Origin: Sinomonas sp. R1AF57
GTDB taxonomy: Bacteria > Actinomycetota > Actinomycetes > Actinomycetales > Micrococcaceae
Assembly (NCBI RefSeq): GCF_002224485.1
Contig: NZ_CP022463.1
Span: 1,460,817-1,524,816 of the forward strand
Direction of reading: 5' to 3'
DNA: 64,000 bases
A program made the position numbers and the translations under genes. The stretch's first letter is position 1. Every line of letters starts with the position of its first letter. The notes beneath the pieces are model-generated. The model did not search any database. It was not told the origin of the DNA and was given only the letters and a program-made list of their open reading frames with translations. Of this stretch, positions 45,226-56,889 are shown in pieces.

Positions 45226-45239
45226 TAAGGCATGCCTAA
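45226..45239. promoter_or_regulatory. Iron-box-like palindrome TAAGGC-AT-GCCTAA upstream of acnA
   Basis: The 14-nt near-perfect inverted repeat lies 57-70 nt before the acnA start. It contains AGGC/GCCTAA elements like those of DtxR/IdeR iron boxes but lacks the full 19-bp consensus spacing. Confidence 0.35.
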
Positions 45240-45295
45240 CTAGAACCTCGCTGGGGCCGGGACAAAGATGGCAGTGTTGCGAGAGGAGTCCTGCA

Positions 45296-48133
<2,838 letters not shown>

Positions 48134-48140
48134 GCGGACT

Positions 48141-48204
48141 GACGCCCCCTGGGCGTCGGACCTGACCACGAAGGGCCCCCACCGTCTCCCGGTGGGGGCC
48201 CTTC
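48141..48204 (+). terminator. Double hairpin terminator after acnA
   Basis: A small GACGCCC-CCT-GGGCGTC hairpin (48141-48157) precedes a strong 15-bp stem, GAAGGGCCCCCACCG and complement (48170-48204, 5-nt loop). Together they separate acnA from dxs. Confidence 0.85.
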
Positions 48205-48234
48205 CCTGTCCCGCAGGCCGAGCCGAGGAAGCGC

Positions 48235-48240
48235 TACAGT
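48235..48240 (+). promoter_or_regulatory. Putative dxs promoter -10 (TACAGT)
   Basis: TACAGT predicts a transcription start near 48247 and a leader of about 26 nt that contains the AAGGAG ribosome binding site at 48260-48265. Confidence 0.4.
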
Positions 48241-48272
48241 TGTTCGTGCACATTTCGAGCAAGGAGTCGCCC

Positions 48273-50255
48273 TTGGGCATCTTGGAGTCCATCGAGGGTC
48301 CGAAGGACCTCAACCGCCTCAGCGCGGCCGAGCTCGAGGACGCGGCCGAGGAGATCCGGCAGTTCCTGATCCGCACGGTGTCCCAGACGGGCGGCCACCT
48401 CGGACCGAACCTCGGCGTCGTCGAGCTCACGCTCGCGCTCCACCGGGTGTTCGACTCGCCGCGCGACAGCATCGTCTTCGACACCGGGCACCAGTCCTAC
48501 GTGCACAAGCTCGTGACCGGCCGCAAGGACTTCTCCACCCTCCGCCAGCAGGGGGGCCTCTCCGGCTACCCCTCGCGGGCCGAGAGCGTGCACGACATCG
48601 TCGAGTCCTCGCACGCATCCTCCTCCCTGTCCTGGGCCGACGGCATCTCCCGTGCCCGCAAGCTCACCGGCGAGGGCGACCGCTACACCGTGGTCGTCAT
48701 CGGCGACGGGGCCCTCACCGGCGGCATGTCGTGGGAGGCGCTGAACAACATCGCGGCGGACAAGGACCGGCGGGTGGTGATCGTGGTCAACGACAACGGC
48801 CGCTCCTACGCGCCTACCGTCGGCGGCGTCGCCGACTACCTGGCCTCGATGAGGCCCGCGATCGACAAGGTCCGCACCACCGCGGCGTACGAGGGCATGC
48901 TGGAGCTCGCCAAGCGCCGCCTCAAGAACGGCGGGCCGCTCGGCCAGTTCGTCTACAAGGGCCTGCACGCGACCAAGAAGGGCCTCAAGGACTGGTGGGC
49001 GCCCCAGGGGATGTTCGAGGACCTGGGCCTGAAGTACGTCGGCCCGGTGGACGGCCACGACCTGCGCGCCCTCGAGGAGGCGCTCGCCACCGCGAAGAAC
49101 TTCGCCGGACCCGTGATCGTCCACGCCATCACGGAGAAGGGCCACGGCTACGCTCCGGCGCGCAACCACGAGGCCGACCAGTTCCACGCGGTCGGCGTGA
49201 TCGATCCCGAGACCGGGGCGCCTGCCGAGACGGGCGGGGGCACATCGTGGACGAGCGTCTTCGCCGACGAGATCGCCGCGATCGCGGACGAGCGCGAGGA
49301 CGTCGTCGGGATCACGGGGGCGATGCTCATTCCCGTGGGCCTGCACAAGTTCGCCGCGCGGCACCCCGACCGCGTGTTCGACGTGGGCATCGCCGAGCAG
49401 CACGCGGTCGCGTCCGCGGCCGGCATTGCGTTCGGCGGCCTCCACCCCGTCGTCGCCCTCTACGCGACCTTCCTCAACCGCGCGTACGACCAGCTCCTCA
49501 TGGACGTCGCGCTCCACAAGGCCGGCGTGACCCTTGTCCTGGACAGGGCCGGCGTCACCGGCCCCGACGGGGCAAGCCACCATGGGCAGTGGGACATGGC
49601 GCTCGTGCAGAGCATCCCGGGCCTGCACCTCGCAGCGCCGCGGGACGCTTCCCGCCTGCGCGAGGAGCTCCGCGAGGCCGTCGCCATCGACAACGCCCCG
49701 ACCGTGGTCCGCTTCTCGAAGGGCACCGTGGGCGCGGAGACCGAGGCGATCGAGCGGCTCGACGACGGCGTGGACATCCTCGCCCGGGCCGGCCACGACG
49801 CCGGGGGAGGGGCTGGCCCCGACGTCCTGCTCGTCTCCGTGGGCGCCATGAGCGAGATCGCGCTCGATGTGGCGCGGCGCCTCGAGCACCAGGGGATCAG
49901 CTCGACCGTCGTCGACCCGCGGTGGGTGCTCCCCGTTCCGCGCAGCCTCATCCGGCTCGCAGCCCGCCACCGCATCGTCGTGTGCCTCGAGGACGGCGTG
50001 CGCACGGGCGGAGTGGGCTCGCGCATCCGGCAGGAGATGCGCGCCGCGGGAGTGGACACGGCGCTGAACGAGGTGGGCCTGCCCGCGGAGTTCCTCGACC
50101 ACGGCACCCGCGCGCAGGTCCTCGAGCGTGTGGGCCTGACACCCCGGCAGATCACGCACGACATCGTCGCGCAGGTCCTCGGCACCAAGGTCCCCTTCGC
50201 GCGCCCGCTGCCCGGGCAGCCCGCCCCCTCCACCGGCAGCCTGCCCACGCTGTGA
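48273..50255 (+). CDS. dxs: 1-deoxy-D-xylulose-5-phosphate synthase
   Basis: This thiamine-diphosphate enzyme condenses pyruvate and glyceraldehyde-3-phosphate in the first step of the MEP isoprenoid pathway. The 660 residues include [15 protein letters not shown], the ThDP-Mg site [16 protein letters not shown] (about 146), [17 protein letters not shown] with the catalytic Glu, and [18 protein letters not shown] at 48273 is chosen for its AAGGAG at 7 nt and for the family opening [15 protein letters not shown]. An upstream in-frame GTG at 48246 lies at the predicted transcription start. The stop overlaps the next gene (GTGA). Confidence 0.94.
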   Translation: MGILESIEGPKDLNRLSAAELEDAAEEIRQFLIRTVSQTGGHLGPNLGVVELTLALHRVFDSPRDSIVFDTGHQSYVHKLVTGRKDFSTLRQQGGLSGYPSRAESVHDIVESSHASSSLSWADGISRARKLTGEGDRYTVVVIGDGALTGGMSWEALNNIAADKDRRVVIVVNDNGRSYAPTVGGVADYLASMRPAIDKVRTTAAYEGMLELAKRRLKNGGPLGQFVYKGLHATKKGLKDWWAPQGMFEDLGLKYVGPVDGHDLRALEEALATAKNFAGPVIVHAITEKGHGYAPARNHEADQFHAVGVIDPETGAPAETGGGTSWTSVFADEIAAIADEREDVVGITGAMLIPVGLHKFAARHPDRVFDVGIAEQHAVASAAGIAFGGLHPVVALYATFLNRAYDQLLMDVALHKAGVTLVLDRAGVTGPDGASHHGQWDMALVQSIPGLHLAAPRDASRLREELREAVAIDNAPTVVRFSKGTVGAETEAIERLDDGVDILARAGHDAGGGAGPDVLLVSVGAMSEIALDVARRLEHQGISSTVVDPRWVLPVPRSLIRLAARHRIVVCLEDGVRTGGVGSRIRQEMRAAGVDTALNEVGLPAEFLDHGTRAQVLERVGLTPRQITHDIVAQVLGTKVPFARPLPGQPAPSTGSLPTL

Positions 50256-50863
50256 CGATCCCGTCTGGGCCTTGGACGCCCGCCCCGCCGGCCGGCGTGG
50301 ACACGCCCCGACCGGGCGAGCTCGTCGTCGCGCGCAACCGCAAGTGGGACGGCAGTGGGCACTGGGTGGTCCCCGGCTTCAGCCTCGGCGAGGACGAGCA
50401 CGGCTGGTGGATCTACCAGGGCCGGGGAGAGTTCATCTCCCGCCCGGGCGCCGCGCTGCACACGCGCTCGGACGCGGTCCTGCTCGTGCCCCGGGCCGGG
50501 GGCTACGCGGCCACCTTCTACGACGACACCAACCCGGGCGACTTCCGCGTCTACGTGGACCTCGCCTGGGACCTCGCGTGGCACCGCATCGGCGAGCCCG
50601 CGGGCCCTGGCCACCCGGGGGTGGTCGAGTTCCACATGGTCGACATGGACCTGGACGTGATCCGGTCCGCCCACCACGGGGTGTTCGTCGACGACGAGGA
50701 CGAGTTCGAAGAGCACCGCCGCGAGCTCGCCTACCCCCAGGAGCTCGTGGCCGCCGTCCGCGCGGAGTGCGCGCGCATCCACCGGGCGGTGCTGGACGGC
50801 ACCGGCCCCTTCGACGGAACCGCCGACGCCTGGATGGCGCGCGGCCGGAAGGAGAACGCATGA
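50252..50863 (+). CDS. DUF402 domain protein
   Basis: The 203-residue protein has the DUF402 (FomD-like) core: [47 protein letters not shown] and [27 protein letters not shown]. The acidic run provides likely metal ligands. Family members include nucleotide and nucleoside phosphate hydrolases such as FomD. The gene is translationally coupled to dxs upstream (GTGA) and to the next gene (ATGA), so it is part of the dxs operon. Its substrate is unknown. Confidence 0.85.
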   Translation: MTIPSGPWTPAPPAGVDTPRPGELVVARNRKWDGSGHWVVPGFSLGEDEHGWWIYQGRGEFISRPGAALHTRSDAVLLVPRAGGYAATFYDDTNPGDFRVYVDLAWDLAWHRIGEPAGPGHPGVVEFHMVDMDLDVIRSAHHGVFVDDEDEFEEHRRELAYPQELVAAVRAECARIHRAVLDGTGPFDGTADAWMARGRKENA

Positions 50864-51417
50864 GCTACACGAGGCTGTACAGGCGCACCGAGGACGGGAC
50901 GCTCGAGTTCCGCGAGGCCTGGTACGACGACGAGGCAGCCCAGTTCGTGGTCAACCACGGCACGGTGGGCCACCAGTCGAAGACCCAGGAGACGGACGAC
51001 GTCGGCGCTGACGCCGGCGAGGCGCTTCTGGCCGCCTTCGAGGCACAGTGCGCCGAGGACGGCTACGGCCCGGTGCCCGAGGACCAGCTGTGGCGGGTCG
51101 TCGCCCAGTTCGCACTCAAGACCGCCGAGGGCACTGAGCGGGACAGGCACCTCGAGCGGCAGGCGGTCCAGGCGCTGTCGGCCCACCTGGCCTGGCGCGG
51201 ACTCGGGACGGTCGAGGGCAGCTCGATCGGCGCTGGGAAGCTCAACGTCTTCGCGACCTGCGTCGACTCCGGCAAGGCCGTCACGGCGGTCAAGACCTGC
51301 CTGCGCGAGGCCACGAGCGACTTCACGAAGCTCTCGATCGCCGTCGCGCCGGCCACTGACCCGGAGGCCTTCAGGCTCAAGCACGCACCCGCCGGGGTCC
51401 GCGGCTTCTCGCTGTAG
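50860..51417 (+). CDS. Hypothetical protein, third gene of the dxs operon
   Basis: The 185-residue soluble protein opens [44 protein letters not shown], a run of short beta strands reminiscent of WGR-like domains. A mixed alpha/beta C-terminal part follows (LNVFATCVDSGKAVTAVKTCLREA). I do not recognise the family. The ATG overlaps the DUF402 stop (ATGA), so it is co-translated with that gene. Confidence 0.75.
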   Translation: MSYTRLYRRTEDGTLEFREAWYDDEAAQFVVNHGTVGHQSKTQETDDVGADAGEALLAAFEAQCAEDGYGPVPEDQLWRVVAQFALKTAEGTERDRHLERQAVQALSAHLAWRGLGTVEGSSIGAGKLNVFATCVDSGKAVTAVKTCLREATSDFTKLSIAVAPATDPEAFRLKHAPAGVRGFSL

Positions 51418-51444
51418 GACCGGCGCTGCCGCGGATCGCGCGGG

Positions 51445-51456
51445 TAGGCTGGCGGC
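51445..51456 (+). promoter_or_regulatory. Putative leaderless promoter -10 (TAGGCT)
   Basis: TAGGCT at 51445-51450 is 6 nt from the ATG at 51457, and no ribosome binding site is present. Confidence 0.5.
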
Positions 51457-52434
51457 ATGACTGACTACCGCCGTCTCGGCCACTCCGGCCTGACCGTCTC
51501 GACCGTCGGACTCGGGTGCAACAACCTCGGCCGCGCGAACACGCCGACCGCGACGCAGGAGGGCACCGACGCGGTCGTGCATGCCGCCATCGACGCCGGG
51601 ATCACGCTGTTCGACGTCGCCGACGTCTACGGAGCCACGCCCGGGCTGAGCGAGGAGATGCTCGGCAGGGCCCTCGCCGGCCGACGGGACGACGTCGTGG
51701 TCGCCACCAAGTTCGGCATGGACATGCACGGAGCCAACGGCAGGGACTTCGGCGCACGCGGTTCGCGGCGCTACGTCCGCAAGGCCGTCGAGGCGTCCCT
51801 GCGGCGGCTCGGGACGGAATGGATCGACCTCTACCAGTTCCACACCCCGGACCCCGGAACCCCGATCGAGGAGACGCTCTCGGCCCTCGACGACCTCGTC
51901 CACGATGGCAAGGTCCGCTACATCGGCCACTCGAACCGCTCCGGCTGGCAGATCGCAGAGGCGGAGTTCGTCGCGCGCATGGGCGGGTACACGCCGTTCG
52001 TCTCGAGCCAGAACCACTACAACCTCCTCGACCGGCGCGCAGAGCTCGAGGTCACGGAGGCGGCGGAGGCCTACGGGCTCGGCGTCCTGCCGTACTTCCC
52101 GCTCGCCAACGGGCTCCTCACCGGCAAGTACTCCCGCGGGAGTGCCCCGGAAGGGTCCCGCCTGTCCCACACGCGCACCAACCTCGTCCACGACGCGGAC
52201 TGGGACCAGCTCGACCGCTTCTCCGCCTTCGCCGAGGAGCGCGGCCTCACCGAGCTGCAGGTCGCCTTCTCCTGGCTCGCGGCGCAGCCCTCGGTCGCCT
52301 CGGTGATCGCCGGCGCCACGCGGCCCGAGCAGATCCGCGAGAACGCCGAGGCGGCCTCGTGGGAGCCCAGCGCCGAGGACCTCGACGAGCTGGACGACAT
52401 CTTCCCCAAGACGCCTCGCATCGCGCTGTTCTGA
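51457..52434 (+). CDS. Aldo/keto reductase
   Basis: The 325-residue NADPH-dependent oxidoreductase has a TIM-barrel fold. The catalytic tetrad is visible: Asp in LFDVADVYGAT, Tyr in the same motif, Lys in VVATKFGMD and His in YQFHTPDP. The cofactor segment SVIAGATRPEQIRENAEAA near the C-terminus is intact. It belongs to the AKR family close to potassium-channel beta subunits and YghZ-like reductases. The substrate is unknown. It begins its own transcript and ends 18 nt before the nucleoside hydrolase gene, so co-transcription is likely. Confidence 0.92.
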   Translation: MTDYRRLGHSGLTVSTVGLGCNNLGRANTPTATQEGTDAVVHAAIDAGITLFDVADVYGATPGLSEEMLGRALAGRRDDVVVATKFGMDMHGANGRDFGARGSRRYVRKAVEASLRRLGTEWIDLYQFHTPDPGTPIEETLSALDDLVHDGKVRYIGHSNRSGWQIAEAEFVARMGGYTPFVSSQNHYNLLDRRAELEVTEAAEAYGLGVLPYFPLANGLLTGKYSRGSAPEGSRLSHTRTNLVHDADWDQLDRFSAFAEERGLTELQVAFSWLAAQPSVASVIAGATRPEQIRENAEAASWEPSAEDLDELDDIFPKTPRIALF

Positions 52435-52452
52435 GCCGCGCACCGAACCGAC

Positions 52453-53523
52453 GTGCACGACCAGTCCCGCCCCGTCCCGCACGAGCCCATCCGCCGTCCC
52501 GTGTCCGTCCTCATGGACTGCGACACGGGGATCGACGATGCGCTCGCGCTCCTCTACCTGTGCAGCCAGCCGCACGTCGAGCTCGTCGCGGTGACGAGCA
52601 CGCCCGGCAACGTCGACGCCGACCAGGTCGCCGCGAACAACCTGGCGCTCCTCGAACTCTGCGGCCGCGACGACGTCCCCGTTGCCATCGGGGCCCGGGG
52701 GCCGCTGTCCATCCCGCTCGTCACGACCCCCGAGACCCACGGTCCCCAGGGAATCGGGTACGCGGCGCTTCCCCCCGCACGGCGGGCACCCGAGGCGCGC
52801 GACGCCGTCGAGCTCTGGGTGGAGGCGGCCCGCGCACGCCCCGGCGAGCTCACGGCCCTCATCACCGCGCCGTTGACCAACTTCGCGCTCGCGCTGCGGG
52901 CCGAGCCGCGGCTGCCCGAGCTGCTGGCCGGAGTGGTGATCATGGGCGGGGCGTACAACTACCAGGGCAACACGACCCCGACCGCGGAATGGAACACCCA
53001 CGTGGACCCGCACGCCGCCGCCGAGGTGTTCGCCGCGTACGCAGGCCATCCCGCGGACCGGCTCCCTGTCGTGTGCGCCCTCGAGACCACCGAGCGGATC
53101 GAGATGCACCCCGAGCACCTCGCTGCCCTCGCGGAGGCGGCGGGATGCGCAGAGCCGGAGGAGGTCCTGCCCGACCAGCCGGAGGGCACGCGCAGCCGGG
53201 CATCCAGCCCCCTCGTGCGGCACGTGAGCGACATGCTGCGCTTCTACTTCGAATTCCACCGCCACTACGACCAGGGCTACGTCGCCCATGTGCACGACTA
53301 CTTCGCGGCGAGCGTCGCGGCCGGAACCGCCCGCTACGCCACGCGCGCCGCGACAGTCCACGTCGAGACCGGCTCGCACCGCCTCGCGGGCACCACCGTT
53401 GCCGACTACCGCGGCCTGTGGGGCGAGCCCCCCAACGCGCGCATCGTGTCGGAGAACCACCCCGACGAGGCCTTCGCCGAGCTCGTGGCCTCCCTCGGCG
53501 CCCTGGCGCGGCGACTGGACTAG
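52453..53523 (+). CDS. Nucleoside hydrolase (inosine/uridine-preferring type)
   Basis: The enzyme cleaves the N-glycosidic bond of ribonucleosides to free base and ribose. The 356 residues contain the Ca2+/ribose motif DCDTGIDDAL (22-31), TAPLTNFALALRAEP, the MGGAYNYQGNTTPTAEWN segment with the N and E ligands, and a C-terminal Asp-containing VADYRGLWGEPPNARI. The chain is about 30 residues longer than typical. GTG 52453 is used. It lies directly upstream of an ECF transporter operon, which suggests intracellular use of an imported nucleoside-like compound. Confidence 0.92.
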   Translation: MHDQSRPVPHEPIRRPVSVLMDCDTGIDDALALLYLCSQPHVELVAVTSTPGNVDADQVAANNLALLELCGRDDVPVAIGARGPLSIPLVTTPETHGPQGIGYAALPPARRAPEARDAVELWVEAARARPGELTALITAPLTNFALALRAEPRLPELLAGVVIMGGAYNYQGNTTPTAEWNTHVDPHAAAEVFAAYAGHPADRLPVVCALETTERIEMHPEHLAALAEAAGCAEPEEVLPDQPEGTRSRASSPLVRHVSDMLRFYFEFHRHYDQGYVAHVHDYFAASVAAGTARYATRAATVHVETGSHRLAGTTVADYRGLWGEPPNARIVSENHPDEAFAELVASLGALARRLD

Positions 53524-53626
53524 ACTGCACTGTGCCCCGGCAGCGCCGGGACAACCGCCGAGGTGACATAGGCGGCGTCGCCCCATCCACATACCACGAC
53601 GCATTCGCAAAGGACCTCGCCCGGCC
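53521..53626 (+). promoter_or_regulatory. Promoter and structured leader of the ECF operon
   Basis: TAGACT at 53521-53526 overlaps the nucleoside hydrolase stop and would start RNA near 53533. The leader of about 94 nt has a CCCGGC-AGC-GCCGGG hairpin (53536-53550) and a CCGCC-N11-GGCGG hairpin (53555-53575), then AAAGGA 12 nt before the ATG. I cannot match it to a known riboswitch class. Confidence 0.35.
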
Positions 53627-54448
53627 ATGTCGCACCCCCTGACCGAAGACGCACCGCGCCGCACGCCCCTGAGGACTGTGCTCATCGTCCTCGGCGCCGC
53701 GGCCATCGTCGCCACGTTCGTCTACCTTGTCGCGACGTCCCCGGCGGAGCCCGCGGACGTGCCCTCCTCGTCCGCCGCCCTCGTGGCGCTCACTGGCTAC
53801 GGGATCGCGACGGCGCTCCTGTTCGCCGGCATCCTCCCGACGCTGCCGACCTCGACCCTCGTGCTCCTCCCCGTCGCGCTTGTGCTGAACATCGTGCTGG
53901 GGCAGTTCGTCGGATCGAGCCTCGTCCCGATCTACCTCGACTCGATCGGCACGGTGCTCGTCGGATTCCTCGCAGGACCCGCCGCCGGTGCCGCGACCGG
54001 TCTCCTGAGCACGATCGTGTGGTCGTTCTTCAACCCGACACTCATCCCGTTCGCCGCCGGGGCGGCGGCCATCGGCGCCCTCGCAGGGCTCGCGGCGCGG
54101 CTGGGCGCAGTCCGCCGCTTCTGGTGGGTTCCGGTCGCCGGCCTCGTCACGGGAGCCGTCGCGGCCGTGATCGGGGCCTCGGTCGCGGTCGCCGTGTTCG
54201 GCGGGACCTCGACGGGCGCGACCGGGGCCGTCATCGCCTTCTTCAGGGCCACCGGCGACAGCCTCGTGGATGCGGTCCTGAAGGGATCGATCTTCTCGGA
54301 CCTGTGGGACAAGCCGATCACGTTCACGGTGGCGGCGCTGCTGGCCTACGCCCTTCCCCGGCGCACCAGCGGGCGTTTCGGCTTCGTGCGGCGCCACCGC
54401 GTCCTGGCTGCCCCGAGGCAGGACTCCGAGGCGGCGCCTGCTGTCTGA
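53627..54448 (+). CDS. ECF transporter substrate-binding (S) component
   Basis: The 273-residue integral membrane protein has about six helices. The segment YLDSIGTVLVGFLAGPAAGAATG, followed by a short membrane-entering loop, is characteristic of S components that capture a vitamin-like ligand. The first helix contains a TVLIVLGAAAIVATFVYLVA anchor. The substrate cannot be read from sequence; the upstream nucleoside hydrolase points to a nucleoside or nucleobase-containing compound (inference). The EcfT gene starts 16 nt later. Confidence 0.85.
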   Translation: MSHPLTEDAPRRTPLRTVLIVLGAAAIVATFVYLVATSPAEPADVPSSSAALVALTGYGIATALLFAGILPTLPTSTLVLLPVALVLNIVLGQFVGSSLVPIYLDSIGTVLVGFLAGPAAGAATGLLSTIVWSFFNPTLIPFAAGAAAIGALAGLAARLGAVRRFWWVPVAGLVTGAVAAVIGASVAVAVFGGTSTGATGAVIAFFRATGDSLVDAVLKGSIFSDLWDKPITFTVAALLAYALPRRTSGRFGFVRRHRVLAAPRQDSEAAPAV

Positions 54449-54464
54449 CGATCCCCGTCTCCCT

Positions 54465-55232
54465 GTGCACGACGCCACCGCCCGCGTCAATCCCCTCACC
54501 GGGCTCGCGCTCGCGGCGGCAGCGCTCGTGTTCTGCTTCGCCCTGGCGCACTGGGCGGTGTGGACCGGGACGATGGTGCTGGCCGCGACAGCCTCGGCAA
54601 GGGCCGGGACGCTGGGACGGGTGGCGGTCGCTGCCGGCGTGGTCGTCGCGCCTTTCGCCCTGTGGGCGCTCGTCATCCACGGGTTCTTCTTCCCCGAGGG
54701 GCGCACCGTGCTGCTCGCGGCCGGACCGCTGAGGGTCACCGCCGAGGGGCTGGCCTACGCCGGGTCCTTCGTGCTGCGGACCGCCGCGGCCGTGGTGGTG
54801 ATGCTCGCCTTCTCGCTGTGGGTCGATGTGGCGGTGCTCCGCGCCGCCCTCGTCCGCCGGAGAGTCCCACCGCAGCTGGGGTACGTCCTCGCCGCGTCGC
54901 TCGGCCTCGCGGGCGTCGTGGGGGACCGCCTCCGTCGCATCCGCGAGGCGCAGGAGGCCCGCGGACTCGTCGTCGGGGCGGGTCCGGGGTCACGGCTGCT
55001 CGCGGCGCGGCTCCAGATCGTGCCGCTCGTGCTCGGCCTCCTCGACGAGGCCGGGGAGCGGGCGATGGCGCTCGATGCGCGGGGCCAGACCCTGCCTGGG
55101 CCGCGCACCTCGTATGTCGACGAGCCGGACTCGGCAGCGCAGCGCGCCCTGCGCTGGGCACTCCTCCTGACGGCCGGGGCTGTGGCGGTGGGGACAGTCG
55201 TCGTGGCTGTCGCGGGAACGGCGGGGGGATGA
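54465..55232 (+). CDS. ecfT: ECF transporter transmembrane (T) component
   Basis: The 255-residue protein has four or five helices and a cytoplasmic coupling region containing the two signature Ala-Arg-Gly motifs, in REAQEARGLVV and MALDARGQTLP. These insert into grooves of the ATPases and pass on conformational change. The N-terminal NPLTGLALAAAALVFCF is the usual EcfT start. Its stop overlaps the ATPase start (ATGA). Confidence 0.92.
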   Translation: MHDATARVNPLTGLALAAAALVFCFALAHWAVWTGTMVLAATASARAGTLGRVAVAAGVVVAPFALWALVIHGFFFPEGRTVLLAAGPLRVTAEGLAYAGSFVLRTAAAVVVMLAFSLWVDVAVLRAALVRRRVPPQLGYVLAASLGLAGVVGDRLRRIREAQEARGLVVGAGPGSRLLAARLQIVPLVLGLLDEAGERAMALDARGQTLPGPRTSYVDEPDSAAQRALRWALLLTAGAVAVGTVVVAVAGTAGG

Positions 55233-56791
55233 CGCCGCGAACCGCGCAGCCGGTGCTGGCTGCCGACATCCGCTCCTTCTCGTACGACGGCGCGGCCCCG
55301 GTCCTGCGCGGCGTCCGCCTCGAGCTGCCGCCCGGCTCGCTCAGCGCCGTGCTGGGCGGGTCGGGCAGCGGGACGTCCACGCTCGCGAAGCTGCTCTCCG
55401 GCTGGGCGGTGTCCGGCGGGCACGGTGTGTTCGACGGGACGCTTGCCCTCAGGCCGGCTGGCTCGGGGCAACGCACCACGCTCGAGTTCCGGGGCGGCCC
55501 AGACGATCCCAGGCTGAGGCTCGGGGCCTGGGGGCAGCATGTCGCCTACGTCCCGCAGCGTGCGACGGACCTTCTGACCGGTGCGGCGCAGACGGTCGGC
55601 GAGGAACTCGCCTTCGCCCTCGAACAGCGCGGGATGCCCCGCGAGCAGATGCGCCGCCGCGTCGCCGAGGCCGCGCGCGCCGTAGGGCTCTCGGCCCTTC
55701 TCGGGAGGCACCCGGCTCACCTGTCCGGCGGGGAGCAGCGCCGCCTCGCACTCGGCTGCGCGCTCGTCGGGCGGCCGACCGTTGTGGTGCTGGATGACCC
55801 GTCGGCGTCGCTCGACGCTGCCGGCCGCGCGGACCTCGGGCAGCTCATCGACACGCTGCGCACCGCGGGGACGGCCGTCGTCGTCGTCGGGATGTGCGCC
55901 GACAGGCTCGCCCGCCGCGCGGACCACTGGGTGCTCCTGGCCGCCGGGGCTCCCGCGGCAGAGGGGACCCCGGAGCAGGTCCTGGCCACGGAGGCGTTCC
56001 GGCTCTCGGGAGTCCTGCCGCAGGACCCCGCGGACGCCGCGCCGGACGACCCCTCCCAGCGGTCAGCGGGCGGCAGCGCGGCTGTGGGGGCCCTCTCCGC
56101 AACGGCACCGGCTGCCCCAGCGCTCGCGGAGCTCGCAGGGGTCTCGTTCGCCTACCCGGGCACCCCGTCTTGGGTTCTGGACCAGGCCGACCTCGAGGTG
56201 CGCCGGGGCGAGGTGGTCGCACTCGCCGGGCCCAACGGCGCGGGGAAGTCCACGGCCCTGAAGCACTTCGCCGGCATTGCGCGGCCCACTCGGGGGACCG
56301 TGCGCGTCGCCGGCCGGGACATCGCGCGTGTCCCCGCGGGGCGGGTCGCGGACACGGTGGGCACCCTCTTCCAGGATCCGCGCGACCAGCTCTTCGCCCG
56401 GAGCGTCCTGCGCGAGGTCGAGTTCGGCCTCCGCCAGGGGCCGCGGGGCCGCGCGAGGAGGTCCCGCGCCGAGGTCCGGCGTCGGGCGCTCGGGGCGCTC
56501 GACGCCGTCGGCCTCGGCTCCCGGGCGGGGGAGCACCCGTACGATCTCACCGCCTCCGGACAGCGGCTGACCGCCCTTGCCGCGGTCATCGCCCGCGGGC
56601 CCCGTGTCCTGCTCCTCGACGAGCCCACGGTCGGCCTTGACCGCCACGGGCTCGCCTGCCTCGAGCGCCTCGTCGCCAGCGCGGCAGAGTCGGGCGGTGC
56701 CGTCGTGCTCTCGACCCACGCCGCCGCGTGGGCGCGCGCCCGGGCCGATCGCGTGCTGGCCATCGCGGAAGGGCGCTTCGTCGCGGAGTGA
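55229..56791 (+). CDS. ECF transporter double ATPase (EcfA-EcfA' fusion) with one degenerate site
   Basis: The 520-residue chain joins two ABC ATPase domains (about 12-270 and 300-520). In NBD1 the Walker A is GGSGSGTST (43-51), with Thr49 instead of Lys. Walker B is VVVLDDPSAS, with Asp190 in place of the catalytic Glu, and the switch region is VVGMCAD without His. Its signature LSGGEQRR is normal. In NBD2, Walker A GPNGAGKST (Lys340), LLLDEPTVGLD and STHAAAW are canonical, but the signature reads LTASG (440-444) for LSGGQ. All defects fall in one composite site (NBD1 nucleotide motifs with NBD2 signature), leaving one intact site. It is co-translated with EcfT. Confidence 0.93.
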   Translation: MTPRTAQPVLAADIRSFSYDGAAPVLRGVRLELPPGSLSAVLGGSGSGTSTLAKLLSGWAVSGGHGVFDGTLALRPAGSGQRTTLEFRGGPDDPRLRLGAWGQHVAYVPQRATDLLTGAAQTVGEELAFALEQRGMPREQMRRRVAEAARAVGLSALLGRHPAHLSGGEQRRLALGCALVGRPTVVVLDDPSASLDAAGRADLGQLIDTLRTAGTAVVVVGMCADRLARRADHWVLLAAGAPAAEGTPEQVLATEAFRLSGVLPQDPADAAPDDPSQRSAGGSAAVGALSATAPAAPALAELAGVSFAYPGTPSWVLDQADLEVRRGEVVALAGPNGAGKSTALKHFAGIARPTRGTVRVAGRDIARVPAGRVADTVGTLFQDPRDQLFARSVLREVEFGLRQGPRGRARRSRAEVRRRALGALDAVGLGSRAGEHPYDLTASGQRLTALAAVIARGPRVLLLDEPTVGLDRHGLACLERLVASAAESGGAVVLSTHAAAWARARADRVLAIAEGRFVAE

Positions 56792-56889
56792 CTCGCCGGC
56801 GTCGGGGGGCTGCCGTTCCGGTAGTGTTCTCGGCTAGGGGCGTCTGCGCCCGGCGCCCCCAGCGGGGCGGGAGTGCCAGAGGAGGATGC

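Noticed and set aside
53527-53626. A thiamine, cobalamin or other named riboswitch before the ECF operon
   Set aside because: I could not find the conserved core words of the classes I know in this leader.
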